Assembly (NCBI RefSeq): GCF_013373865.1
Contig: NC_050472.1
Location: forward strand, 11,725,413 to 11,789,412
DNA length: 64,000 nucleotides
Source of the DNA: Monomorium pharaonis
Taxonomy: Eukaryota > Arthropoda > Insecta > Hymenoptera > Formicidae
Direction of reading: 5' to 3'
Below are positions 34,796 through 46,080 of the stretch, in pieces (position 1 is the stretch's first letter; every line of letters begins with the position of its first letter). The notes under the pieces are model-generated. The model worked only from the letters and a program-made list of their open reading frames with translations, made no database searches and was not told where the DNA came from. A program made the position numbers and the translations under genes.

Positions 34796-36692
34796 ATGTC
34801 GTGCAAAGATAAGCCTATTTCAAGTAAAAACAAACATTACACATTGATTGAGAGAAAAGTATTTTTACAAATTCTTGAAAGATATAAGAATGTAATAGAA
34901 ATAAAGAAAAGTGACGCTACAACATTGAAAGACAAGGATATCGCATGGAATGAGATATGTGAACAATATAACCAGTCAGCACTAATCTGTCAAGAAGTAT
35001 AAGAATTTTAATTTAGAATATAATACTATAAAATATAATATATATGCTTGAAAATATAGTTTTACACAAAATTTTTGTTACAGAGAACAATGCAACAATT
35101 AAAAAAATTATGGGCTAATTTAAAGCAATCCCAAAGGGATGTTTTAACTAAAGAAAAACAATCGCGACTCGCAACTGGTGGAGGACCACAAGAAATTGAA
35201 GCAAGTGTGGATCCAGACATCCTTAATATTGCACCGCATCTTATGGAAAGTGCACCAGTGCTCTTCTCATCAAACATGACAGACTCTGAAATTGAAGGTA
35301 AGTCTGAAATTAATTATATTAAGCCAAAGTAAGTTGAGCATACTTTGAACTAAGATATCTCTAAATATGACGTGATAGAGGGCTTTCATAAATAGTTTCG
35401 TTTTTAGCGGCAAAAAATCTAAGAATCTTGTATGCTTTGTAATCTAAAAAAAATTTAAATTTGACAATGATATCTATTAAGTCTTAAATTTATTTATCGA
35501 TATTTTTAATCTATATATATAGATTATATTTATTAATTATATCTATTGGATCTTTTCTGATATCAATGTGTTTTACACTTATTTATTAACTTTTATGTAT
35601 GCATTTCAGAAAAACGCGAATTGGCATTTAATATATCTGCGAATGAAAATATAAATATGTTGGACTATTTGGCAAATGATAACAACGATGAGACAATTGT
35701 TGATTCACAAGGTATTTATTATATAAGTTACATGTTTAAATGCTGTTGTATTTTAATATGTATTTCTTTATGATACGTATGAAATATAATAATAAAATTA
35801 CTTTTTTCTTTATAATTAATTATATTCTGAACTTTTGGCAATGTAAATAGATTGAGTTTTTCTGTTTTATTTTTATGTTATTAACATTTATGTATTTCAG
35901 ATAAACCCGAGTTTGCAGTCGATATAATATCTACTAATAAAAAAATGAAAACAGCGCAAACAAGGGACATTTGATCTATGATGAGGGCGACATACAAATC
36001 GTTGATACACAAGGTATATATTACATAAGAAATTTAAAAGTAAATTTAAAATTTGTTTGGTGCAATAGCAATAAAGGTAAAGAAAGATCAATAAATGAGC
36101 AAAGTTGGAAAGAATAAAGGAGAATTCCCGATTTTGAGATACCACATCTATTTCGTGTGATTGTCGGAAGTCTGGGCAGAATTGGAAATTGTAAATTGAA
36201 ATAAAGAAATTTACGAATTGATCAATCAAAGCATGCTTAGAAGCGTTTGTAGTGTCAAGTGGATCGTAGCCTAAATTTTTTTTCCAATTGTTTGCTCGTT
36301 GATTGATCTCTCTTTATCTTTATTGTCATATTACATTAATTATATGTTTAATATGTATTATATGTATAATATATCAGAAACAGTCTGGTACTTCAGAATT
36401 ACAACGAAAGAAGAGGAAATGCATAAAGCAAGACTTATCAGATACGGAAGAAAACTTAAGAATGCAACGTATAAAACTAGTAATGGAGCAAGAGCAACAT
36501 TTAGCGACTGCTAAACTAAGACATGAGGAAAATATGGCCAAAATTAAAGAAAATCATTTAAAACAATTAAATGAAGTGGAAATAAATCATAAAAATAATA
36601 TAAATAAACTAGAAATAGAAATTAATCAAATTAAACTGAAAATTTTGGAAAAGCAATATTTGAATAAAGAAAATATTAATTTAAAATTGTAA
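34796..36692 (+). pseudogene. Myb/SANT-like DNA-binding protein of H1
   Basis: The accessory protein of PIF/Harbinger, which binds element ends and helps bring the transposase into the nucleus. Exons as I read them: 34796-34996, 35084-35297, 35610-35711, 35901-36012 and about 36376-36692, with GT/AG borders. Exons 1-2 hold the Myb/SANT-like domain (YTLIERKVFLQILERYKNVI, then AWNEICEQYNQ, then QLKKLWANLKQSQRD), followed by the family-typical TGGGP. The last exon is a Lys/Glu-rich coiled coil (LRMQRIKLVMEQEQHLATAK onward) ending in a stop. A frameshift in exon 4 (TGA at about 35972) breaks it. It is convergent with the transposase. Confidence 0.85.
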
Positions 36693-36789
36693 GACATGTT
36701 AAGAAGCGTACATTACTCTTCAACGATTTGTTCCATTTCCCTAGAAAATTTATATAGGATATGTTACATATTTTATATAAACTCGCTAA

Positions 36790-36965
36790 GGCCCGATTTC
36801 ACCAACGCGAGTTAACTTAATCGGTTGGTTATCTTGGGTTGTTCTATTGGAATTGACCAATCGTATTTGTCTTGAACAAAATTAACAAATACGATTGGTC
36901 AATTCCAATAGAACAACCCAAGATAACCGACCGATTAAGTTAACTCGCGTTGGTGAAATCGGGCC
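36790..36965. mobile_element. Near-perfect palindromic Tourist-like MITE, 176 bp
   Basis: GGCCCGATTTCACCAACGCG at the left and its complement at the right, with about 80 bp of near-perfect pairing around a 14-bp loop. The flanks are taa at the left and tag at the right, consistent with a 3-bp target that has changed at one base. The GGCCC start resembles the H1 terminus, so mobilisation by a PIF/Harbinger transposase is plausible. Confidence 0.88.
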
Positions 36966-37460
36966 TAGGAGAACAAATCGTTGACGCGTAGTGTACGTCG
37001 ATAAAATTCAGCAAGAATTGTACGAGGAGGACTGAAAATGAGAGATACATCGGATAATTATCTTTTATCTTTTCTTTTTTCTATATTTTTTAAGACAAAA
37101 TACGGATTTTGATACAATTGTTCGTATATGCAGGTTAACACAAGTGCAAGCTTTCTAATAATAATTTATGTGCGCCGAGAAATACTTTTTTTGAATAATA
37201 ACTGCATAAACTAGAAACAAGTAGATTTACAATTAATTCGTTTATTTTTATACTAGTCTACATAATAATCTCTTCTTGTTTTAAAGATTTTTAAAAACTG
37301 TACTTAAAAAAAATTTTTAAAAGGTTTCTTTTATTTTTTATTGATATGCGTAAATTTTGTAAAAAAATATATGTTGGACATATAAATATATATGTAATAT
37401 TACATACATATAAATATGTATGTAATAAAATATATGTTGACATAGATAAGAGCAAAACTC

Positions 37461-37484
37461 GGTTAGGTTAGGTTAGGTTAGGTT
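37461..37484 (+). repeat. Short TTAGG run
   Basis: Four perfect TTAGG units, the insect telomere repeat, lying inside H1. Two-unit versions also occur near 51022 and (inverted) 51402. Confidence 0.8.
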
Positions 37485-37666
37485 TTGTGTGATGTTATTG
37501 TGCAATGTTTTATTTTATAAAAAGGTTAATTTTAAACAATATAGCATAATACTTTAAATATATATAAACAATGTTTCTAATAATATTCTATTATTAATGA
37601 TAACTTTAATGATGTTTGTATTTATGTTTCAATAAATATGTTTTATAAGTACCAATTAGTTATTTC

Positions 37667-40244
37667 TTACCTAAAAAGACGTTCGATTAATGCATTTCGC
37701 ATGACAAAACCATCCCCAGGTTGCCAATGAGGCTGAGGCACTGGAACTTCGTCGTTTATATTTTCTGCCCCTTCATCATCTTCTTCTTCCAAATTATCAT
37801 TTAAAATCAATGTCAGATTGTGCAAAACAGCACAGGCTACAACAATTGTTGTGGAAGTTAACAACTTTGTACTCAGGCCTCTCGATAAGCACGGAAATCT
37901 GCGTTTCCAAACGCCGAAAGTTCTTTCGACAATTCCTCTTGTCCTCCTATGGATTATGTTGTAACTGCAAAAAAAAAAAAAACGTAAACATATAAATTCT
38001 TTGTGCGTGAGTTGTGCGTGCGTTGCGGTGTTAATGAATTATATTTTCTTATTTAATATTATCTTTAATCATGTCAGCAACATTTAATTATAGATGCGAT
38101 AGATTTAATTATGGAGCGATAGATTGTACGCATATTCGACTAATACAATATTTCGAAATGTTGATGAAATATATCACCATCAAAAAGGATACTTTTCCTT
38201 AAATGTTTAGGTATATATTGTAAATTAAACAATTGTTACATATTTGTATTTAAAAATATTAAAAAATTTTAAGCATATAATTTACAGCAGTGCTCGGAAT
38301 TAGTTGCACATTTCGCCTCGATTCCTGAGGCACCGCCTGCTATGCCCCCACTACCGCTGTAGGCTCGACGGCCGAGACGCCGAACGCGCGCGTGGCCTTG
38401 TGTCTCAGGAGCGTTCTACGATAGATATGCCTGGTCTATTCGCGTGATTAAAAAATTTTCTTGCGCTGTGAATAATTTTTTTATTTTTACAGACAATTAA
38501 AGTTATTAATATTATTTTTACGTTTATAAACATATTTGTATATACATATAATGAGCATAATATAACACAATGTAATAATTGCAATTTTGTCAATAGCTTT
38601 CCACATCACCCAGGAGGAAAAATATTATTAATAACTTTAATTGTCTGTAAAAATAAAAAAATTATTCACAGCGCAAGAGAATTTTTTAATCACGCGAATG
38701 GACCAGGCATATCTATCGTAGAACGCTCCTGAGACACAAGGCCACGCGCGCGATCGGCGGCTCGGCCGTCGAGCCTACAGCGGTAGTGGGGGCATAGCAG
38801 GCGGTGCCTCAGGAATCGAGGCGAAATGTGCAACTAATTCCGAGCACTGATTTACAGCATATACGCAAAAATAATGTGCACAAATTTTAATCTTACTATA
38901 TAAAAACATTATGTTTTAGGGAGCATTTAAACTAGGAGTAGAAAAGCAATGCGGAAAAGCGGAAGGGCCAAAAGAAAAAATTAGAGAAAGACAATAATCT
39001 TTGTCTTTGTAGGTTTTTCTTCTGACAAGTCGACACAAATATCGTTTTATCTTTGTTACTCATTAAACATAAAAAAAAGAGAACGATGCTTGTGTCGACT
39101 TATGCCACTAAATAGAGAAAGCACTCTATAGTTATAAACAAATAAAAAAAATACAAAATGACGAAAGTGTCATGTTATATACGTATCAAGATATGTAGTG
39201 CCTCGCGCCAAGTGTATATGTATTACATTTTTTTTACTTCTATTGTTATTATTTACTTCGTAATGCTTGATCATTGAACTATTTAGTACAATAAAAAATT
39301 ATTACCGTTATAATTATAAAATTAAACAAACCTTGTTTCTTCATCGGTAACAGGATTACCAATCGGTGTAAGCAGAAATGGCAACGAAGGATACCCAGCA
39401 TCACCAACGAGTATTCCATTCAATCTATATTCTCTGTACCGCATATATATGCGTGAGTTTTGAAATATTCGGCTATCGTGCTCACTTCCTGGCCATTCTG
39501 GGACAATATCTAATATTTCAGTACGCGGTCCGACAACAACCTGTAGAGAAAAAACAATTACAATAAAAAAAAATTTTACTAAAAAATCGTTACATGAAAA
39601 GCAATTATATTAAAAACAAAAAGCAAAATGCAGAAAAGCAGAAAAAAACTACAGAGAGAAAGAGTATCATCTGTCTCGCTCTAGTTTTTTGTTTCTGCTC
39701 CTTCCGCTTTTCTGCATTCCGCTTTTCCACTCCTAATTTAAATGCTTCCTATAACATAATATCCCTAAAACATGACATTCTTATATAGTTAGATTAAAAT
39801 TTGTACATTCTTCGTTTTTGCGTACATGCTGTAAATTACTTAAAATTCTTAAATTATTTCTAAAACAAATATGTAATAATTGTTTAATTTACAATATACC
39901 TGAACATTTAAAGAAAAGTATCCTTTCCGATTGCGATATATCTCATCAACATTTCGAAAACTTGTATGAGTTAGCCGAATATGCGTACAATCTATCGCTC
40001 CATCAATTGAAGGAAAACCTATAGCTCCAGGACCACGTCCAAGTTCTTTAAATAAACGTTTGTTCTCAGAGCAAGAAACTCGAAAAATAATTCTTGATAT
40101 CGTTGATTGTGAAATTTGTATCACATCTCCCATAACAAGCTGCAAAAATAAATTATAAGTGATTATTTAAGTAAATTACACAAATGAACAATCACAAAAA
40201 TAGTCAAGACAGTGAAAAAATTAATTTGTATCATTCTCATATTC

Positions 40245-40308
<64 letters not shown>

Positions 40309-40706
40309 TTACATATTTTTTCGATGTTTTTTAAATTAATCATTTTTTGAATACGACAATAGTACAAATTAAATCAAAAATTTTATTTGTGCAGCTTATA
40401 TACATATAAACATAGCTGAAAACTTGCTGTTGCGTAGAATCTCAAACAAATCAATAATTGAAAGACAGGAGAAATTGGTAAACCGCGATTATTTATTTTT
40501 GTCAGTCCTTCCTCTACTAATGGTAGAATACCAAACATTACGGAATTCTTTGAAAATCGAAATTTTTTCTTGAATTCTTGTTCATTAAAGAATTCAAATG
40601 GATTTTCTTTATCACGAATGTATCGTTTTGGTGCACGTATTCGGATTTCATTTTCTTCTTCATTAAACAAATTTATATCGCAAATTTCAAGATTTGCTAA
40701 ATCCAT
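37667..40706 (-). CDS. HARBI1-like PIF/Harbinger transposase (H1)
   Basis: DDE nuclease of H1. Four exons on the minus strand: 40706-40416 (MDLANLEICDIN start; N-terminal helices, LRFYATASFQ end), 40139-39900 (LVMGDVIQISQSTISRII, then the first Asp in GAIDCTHIRL), 39540-39332 (GSEHDSRIFQNS, then the second Asp in ILVGDAGYPSLPFLL) and 37964-37667 (YNIIHRRTRGIVERTFGVW with the catalytic Glu, ending ALIERLFR and a stop). Every coding exon is open and the catalytic triad is complete. Acceptors end in AG and donors 2 and 3 begin with GT. Donor 1 reads CT (40415-40414), which should impair splicing. Intron 3 has swelled to 1.4 kb by a hAT-type MITE and an inverted copy of exon 2. I call it a coding gene with a damaged splice site. 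Confidence 0.85.
38085..38260 (+). pseudogene. Inverted fragment of HARBI1 exon 2
   Basis: The plus strand here resembles exon 2 of the transposase, which is coded on minus at 39900-40010 (phrases gagcgatagattgtacgcat, aaatgttgatgaaatatatc, ggatacttttccttaaatgt). The intron flank (aattgttacatatttgt) follows too. It is degenerate and not translatable. It shows an inverted duplication inside the transposase gene. Confidence 0.75.
38288..38849. mobile_element. hAT-type MITE, 562 bp
   Basis: An 8-bp target duplication atttacag (38280-38287 and 38850-38857) and long inverted arms starting CAGTGCTCGGAATTAGTTGC. The arms of about 230-240 bp include a GC-rich part (caccgcctgctatgccccca). It lies within intron 3 of the transposase. 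Confidence 0.92.
38858..39331. other. Remainder of transposase intron 3
   Basis: 38860-39000 is the inverted counterpart of about 39640-39830, in intron 2 on the other side of exon 3 (phrases gcggaaaagcggaag, taaaacattatgtttt). Then comes a short palindrome (gtcgacacaaatatcg against cgatgcttgtgtcgac, about 39030-39100) and AT-rich DNA. Confidence 0.6.
40245..40308. repeat. (AC)n microsatellite
   Basis: About 62 bp of pure AC repeat within intron 1 of the transposase. Confidence 0.95.
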
Positions 40707-40714
40707 TATTAATC

Positions 40715-41640
40715 CTGTGCTCAGACTCTCACTGAGACCTCGGTCGTTCGTATCGCGTTGTGCGAGAAAATCAGGGCGTCGGTCGAGCTTACAATAAGTT
40801 AGACAGCTAAGTTTCTCGACCCTACTGCTGAGAAATAAATAAACAGAGCAATGTAGGGTTAATATAATTATAGCTATAAAACTTTTTCAAGTCAAAAGTT
40901 AAGGGAATGTTACATTGCAATCAATCATGCATTACATATATCCTGCTTAATTTTCAACTTACGTAAACAACAGGTGACAATCCTGCTGTGGAATATCCTG
41001 TTGTGGAAAATCATGAACGTGTGAATCAAGTCCTGTGCTCGGAATCTCACAGAGACTTCGGTCCTTCGTATCGCGTTGTGCGAGAAAATCAAGAACGTGT
41101 GAAGCAAGTAAGGTTAATATGATTATAGCTGTAAGAATTTTTCGAGTTAAGAGAATGTTACATTGCAATCAATCATGCACTATGTATATCCGGATTAATT
41201 TTCAACTTACATAAACAACAGATGACAATCCTGCTGTGGAATATCCTGTTGTAGAAAATCATAAACTTGTGAATCAAGTTCTGTGCTCGGATTCTCACCG
41301 AGATCTCGGTCCTTTGTATCGCGTTGTGCGAGAAAATCGGAGCGTCGGTCGAACATACAATTTAGTTAAACAGTCGAGATTCTCGATCCTACTACTAAAA
41401 AATAAAAGAGTAATGTAGGGTTAATATAATTATAGCTATAAAACTTTTTCAAGTCAAAAGTTAAAAGAATGTAACAATTAATCATGCATTACACATATCC
41501 TGCTTAATTTTCAACTTACATAAACAACAGCTGATAATCCTGTTGTGGAAAATGATGAACGTGTAAAACAAGTCCTGTGCTCGTACTCTCATCGTCCTTC
41601 GTATTGCGTTTGCGAGAAAATCAAGAACGTATTGTTGAGG
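40715..41640 (-). repeat. H1 right subterminal tandem array
   Basis: Four copies of the left-array unit in inverted orientation (tcgcgttgtgcgagaaaatc cores near 40758, 41076, 41325 and 41607), with the accompanying caggtgacaatcctg and aagtcctgtgctcgg phrases. Confidence 0.85.
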
Positions 41641-41919
41641 TTATAACGCAGATACAGGCAAATGCAATGTTCCCATTGGTGGAACTGACAGAAATGTCAC
41701 GGAAACTGCCGATTCATAAATAAGCACTGTTTTAAGCATATCTTCGCGAAGACGGCACTAAATGAAATAAGAACTACTTATGTCAGAACTTCTTCGCAAA
41801 GACCATCTTATTTCGTCATTATGAAATGTACTACTCTTGAGATGATCTGAATTGAATAAGATGATCTTCATCGAGTCAGCCTTAAGTTCTGCTTTGAGAT
41901 CGGACTATGAATACGGGCC

Positions 41920-42699
41920 ATAGACTACTGTTGTCTCGTATACCATAATCTTACTGAAGAACTCAATTCAAATTTACAACAGCTCATTAACTGCACTATC
42001 AGATTTATCTTCGACCTTAAACGTGATGTTTATATTACCCCGTATCGGCATCGACTCGGATGGCTATCAGTTAAAAATCGCCGGTTCTATTTCCTGGGTC
42101 TATACATGTTTCGCATTTGTCAAGGCGATGCTGTTCCTTATCTCAGCGAACTGTTTGTTGATAATGATCCTTCCATTCGTTCCTCGACCCGCTTTCCATC
42201 TTCTGCTTGTTTCCAAATCCCGCTTCATCGCACTACCTCTTTCCAAAATTCTTTTCATCTTTCTGGTATCTACTTTTGGCACACTCTTCCTCTTACTGTT
42301 ACTTCTGAATCTTTTTTCACATTTTTCAAGCGACTATTGTTTGATCATTTGCTATCACGTGAACGCATTAATATATCTTAACCACTTTGCCTCTCTACTT
42401 ATTTCAAGTGCTGTTCAGTACTATTAAGTATTATCGCTTATCTTAAGTTTTAGTTCTAGTTCTATGTACGCTTATTATCTTTGTAATCTTTATTTAGATC
42501 GTAGATATTACTAGTCTGATGCGTCCTGTCAGTGGCTGGTCGGTTCTGCAATGATAAGCCGACATTCTATTGTACTCTCGCGTGCGACATCAATTCTTCA
42601 TCTTCTTGTTTTGTTAAATTTAGTTATCTGTATTTATTTTGTCTTTTGCCCCATAGTTAACTAGGGCATTAATAAACACATATCAATCAATCAATCAAT
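41920..42699 (+). pseudogene. Non-LTR retrotransposon RT, 3' part and tail
   Basis: Continues the frame broken at 32555. Removing H1 and one ata joins the FPHI end of the left part to DYCCLVYHNLTEELNSNLQQ in frame. This C-terminal domain runs open to a stop at 42379-42381 (ending LLSRERINIS), with GIYFWHTLPLTVTSESFFTF near the end as in jockey-like C termini. The 3' untranslated part ends in repeats of atca (about 42678-42699), the kind of short tandem tail seen in CR1/L2-like LINEs. A CT-rich tract follows directly. Confidence 0.88.
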
Positions 42700-43229
42700 C
42701 TCTTTCTCTCTTTCTCTCTCTCTCTTTCTCTCCCTCTTTCCCTCTCAAGCACTACGTAGTACACAAATACAATAAATATTATCACGTTTAACAACATCTT
42801 TAGTTTGTACTATTCTACTTTCATTATGTGTAATTTGAATAAAATTTTAACAATTATCATTCCTTTATATTTTTAGTGTTACACACGATCGAAAAAAAAA
42901 TTATCAAAAATTATCACTAAAACTGCGATAAATAATCAGCACGATACTTTTTTCTGAGTGTTGTATCGTGTTTAATGTTAAAAATGTTAAAAAATAGTAA
43001 TCTTGTTAAAAAAATTTTATGACATTTAATGAAACTCTAATAATATTGATTGGAACTGTTGTTGAAAATGACGTTTATCGTGTTTCCGTAAATACTTTAG
43101 AGGGAAAGATATTCCTGCAAAATTATAAAGTATAAAAGTACAAAGTTCAATTTTACATACGAATCAAGAGTAAATAAAAAATTCAATAATGAATAAAAGA
43201 ATTCAGAGTTTCTTCTACCTTTAATTGCA
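42700..43229. other. Loop of foldback element 2
   Basis: CT-rich at first (to about 42750), then AT-rich unique sequence up to the right arm. No gene. Confidence 0.6.
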
Positions 43230-44049
43230 TTATGAATTACGACAGATTTTCAGTGACTTATAATGTATTAACGATAGAAGAAACTCGAAGTTCTCTATCA
43301 TATACAAGAGAAAATCCTTTGTAGTTAACCATATTAACGATACTTGACATAACATTGATCTCTAATTACCTATAATTACCGTAGAAGTCGCATCGAATAA
43401 TTTATTCTGAAGTCGTTAGATCAAACGTGAATATTTTTCTATCGTATTATTTTACAAAGAGTGTATATTAGGGATAGTATTTCGTGCATTTCGTAATTTT
43501 CTAATAAGATGGTTACGAAAGGAGAATGTATAAAGAATCAATCGTGATAAATCTTCGTTAATTTAATATTCCATAAAAAACGATGAGAGAATTTGATACG
43601 GCAAATATTATATTATTTGCAGGTTCCATATGTTTCCATCGCTTTCTCTCTTTCGACTTTCTTATTTACAAGTTTATTACGATTTAAATTTGTCCTATTT
43701 TTATTAATAATTTATAATCTCGTCATGTAATCGCGAGTGTGCGTAGCAGCCATCGACGCGAACTTAGGCGCGATGCGGCGAGACGTGGGAACGGCGACGA
43801 CGCCACGCTTCTCCTTCTTTCCCCCGTCGCCGCTGGCAGCCAATGCTTGAAACAGTAGGCCGTGCTATGGCTCGAGCGGCTCGAGCCCTTCCTTCGGCGC
43901 GCAAGGCGCGCTCTCATTCGCATAATTTAAAAAATTTATATCTCGATTATTAGCAGACCAAACCCACAACAATATTGAACTTTTATGTTCATCTCGATCC
44001 CATCTATCTTTTTATGAACAGTGACCAATATGCTCTGGGACTCCCTGTA

Positions 44050-44530
44050 TAAATAAAGGATAGTTGCGTAATGGATAGGTTACGTGATTAGGAGCAGTAA
44101 TATGCGTAAATTAGGATGCATTATAAGGATGAGCAATTAAGATGTGAGTTAGAAGTGGAGAAGGTAGGGAATAGGAGAAACAGAGAGGATGGGAGGAGAG
44201 AGAGTAGAGGATGGTTAGGGAAAGTATAACGAGAGAGATTTTAGAGAGTGAGAGGTGGAGAGGATACATACAAGCAAAGGAAAGGATTAGTAGCGTGAAA
44301 TTTGTTATGCTATTGTAAAATATGGGATTGAGATTGAGATGGAGATGGTGGTAAATATAGAAGCGGTTGTATTAAGGAGTTGAGAAAGGTAGAGGTGAAT
44401 AAAATTGTCAAGATAATGTAGGTGCGGAGCGAATAGAGAAGGAAGTACTAAGTTAGCATAAGTTAGAGGTTTGGAGTTCTCTAAATGTAAGACAGAGATT
44501 GTAAATCTCAACGGGACACATTACATTACA
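44050..44530 (+). other. Purine-rich flank
   Basis: Resembles the purine-rich DNA left of foldback element 2 (shared phrase at about 44259 and 30371). No gene is supported; a 68-codon minus frame is featureless. Confidence 0.4.
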
Positions 44531-46080
44531 AAAACAATTCTAATATAGATTATAGATTATCAAATATATTCAATACCTTATTTTTTAATTAAATTTATAT
44601 AAAATAAAAAAGAAGTATTATCTTTTAAGTGGAAGTGTATTTTTTTGTATATCTTCTCTTTTGCACAGGTAAATTTTTAACTTTAAAAAAATTATAAAAT
44701 TAAAATTTATGTGTTTAAAAAATAATAAGTTAAAGTTAAAAATAACAATTTAAAATTAACTAACAAGGAAACCTTGCAAACCCGAAAATTCTGATTTTAA
44801 TGAAACTTGGTATAAATGTAGAGGGGGTAAATACATGAATTAAAAAATTTTTTGTTTGGTCTTATAAACAGTTTAAAGGGTTAAAACCGTTCTTCAAAAG
44901 TTAAGGGTTTTTGCCTTTTTTCGATGTATCTCGTAAACTAAATAAAATATTAAAAGATGTTTTATACAAAAGTTTTACAGTATAAATACTTCTATTTAAC
45001 TATGCTATTTATTTTTTGAAGAAATAGTTAAAAAAAATGTTTTTATTGCCGTGAATATTCTAGAATGGGACATTCCAAAATTTTCATTTTTATCATGTTT
45101 AACATCTGATAACTCAAAAAGTAGATGGTTTTCGGATCTCATGCCTATTAATACTTTTGATCGGGATGTTATAAAATACAATACAACATACTACTGTTTC
45201 AATCAATTTGACCGGGATTCATTTTTCTTATGGCTGGGCCCGGGGTCTTTTACTGAAAACCACTATATGGGAATCGCTTTTTGAGTTGCTAATTGTGAAT
45301 CTGGCACAATTGTGAATCTGGTCGAAAATATTTTGAAGTCAATTAAATTGATTGAAAATCACATCCCCATCATATAGGGTTTTCCTGGGTCGCTGATAAC
45401 AAATGTTTTATCAGAATTGTCGATTTGTAAACGTCGAATTTACTGTCATAAATGAAATAATTAAAATCACTCAAATTTTATCAACTTTATGTTATCAGTT
45501 ATAAGTTGTATTCTACAAATTTCAATTTTTTTTGTTATTTTTCTCGTATTTTGTTTAATCGTTGTCAAAAATGTATTTTATTAAAAGAATGACTTTAATT
45601 AAAATCATTTTGTGTAATCTATGAGTGTTATAACGTAATTACTTCTATATAATATGTGCTTATGTCTTAATAAAATAGAATAACGTATTTTGATTTTTAG
45701 AAAAAGATTTAATTATTTAAAAATAAAAAATAAATAAAAGTAATTTGTGTAATACTCGAAAATTAATATAATTTATCAAACTAAAAAATTATGTAATACA
45801 AGTATTACAAGATAACTGGTTAATTATTTAATTTAGGGGAGGCAGCTCCGATAACCTTGACCTAAACATGTTATCAAGGTCACCCTCCTGAGTGACCTTC
45901 AAAAGATTTTAGTCATCGCTCGTGATTCGTTAAAAAGTCATTAACAAAAAAAGTTTTATAAGTACGACACATAATTATTCGGTATAAGAGTATATCAGAT
46001 GGGTTTGCAACTTTCCACGTTGTTTCGGCCATTTGAAAATAAGAATATTATCTGAAGAATCGAGAATTATTATTAAGAGA
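44531..46080. other. AT-rich DNA with a dispersed repeat
   Basis: No supported gene. A 77-codon frame (45051-45284) has several aromatic residues but no known motif. 45880-45960 matches, inverted, repeats near 8960, 20890 and 51610 (cgctcgtgattcgttaaaaa against attttttgacaaattatgag and similar), so it is part of a dispersed family. Confidence 0.4.

Larger units (their letters stand above)
32556..41919. mobile_element. PIF/Harbinger element H1, 9.36 kb
   Basis: The terminal inverted repeats are GGCCCGTATTCATAGTC and its exact complement at 41919. The target duplication is ata (32553-32555 and 41920-41922), the 3-bp size typical of PIF/Harbinger. It carries a Myb/SANT-like gene (plus) and a HARBI1-like transposase (minus), arranged convergently. 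Both ends have arrays of a subterminal repeat in inverted orientation. Inside are a Tourist-like MITE, a hAT-type MITE and other palindromes. Confidence 0.93.
30559..44047. mobile_element. Foldback (long-TIR) DNA element 2, deeply nested
   Basis: The inverted ends are CAGGGAGTCCCAGAGCATAC and its complement ending at 44047, flanked by TA (30557-30558 and 44048-44049). The arms run about 30559-31377 and 43230-44047, including the GC-rich block shared with element 1. The loop held a CT-rich tract, into which a LINE inserted, which later received a PIF/Harbinger. The present length is 13.5 kb; the original was probably near 2 kb. No transposase belongs to the foldback layer itself. Confidence 0.88.

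Noticed and set aside
39378..39566. 62-codon plus frame
   Set aside because: Antisense shadow of transposase exon 3.
45051..45284. 77-codon aromatic-rich frame
   Set aside because: No motif, splice context or homologue I can name.
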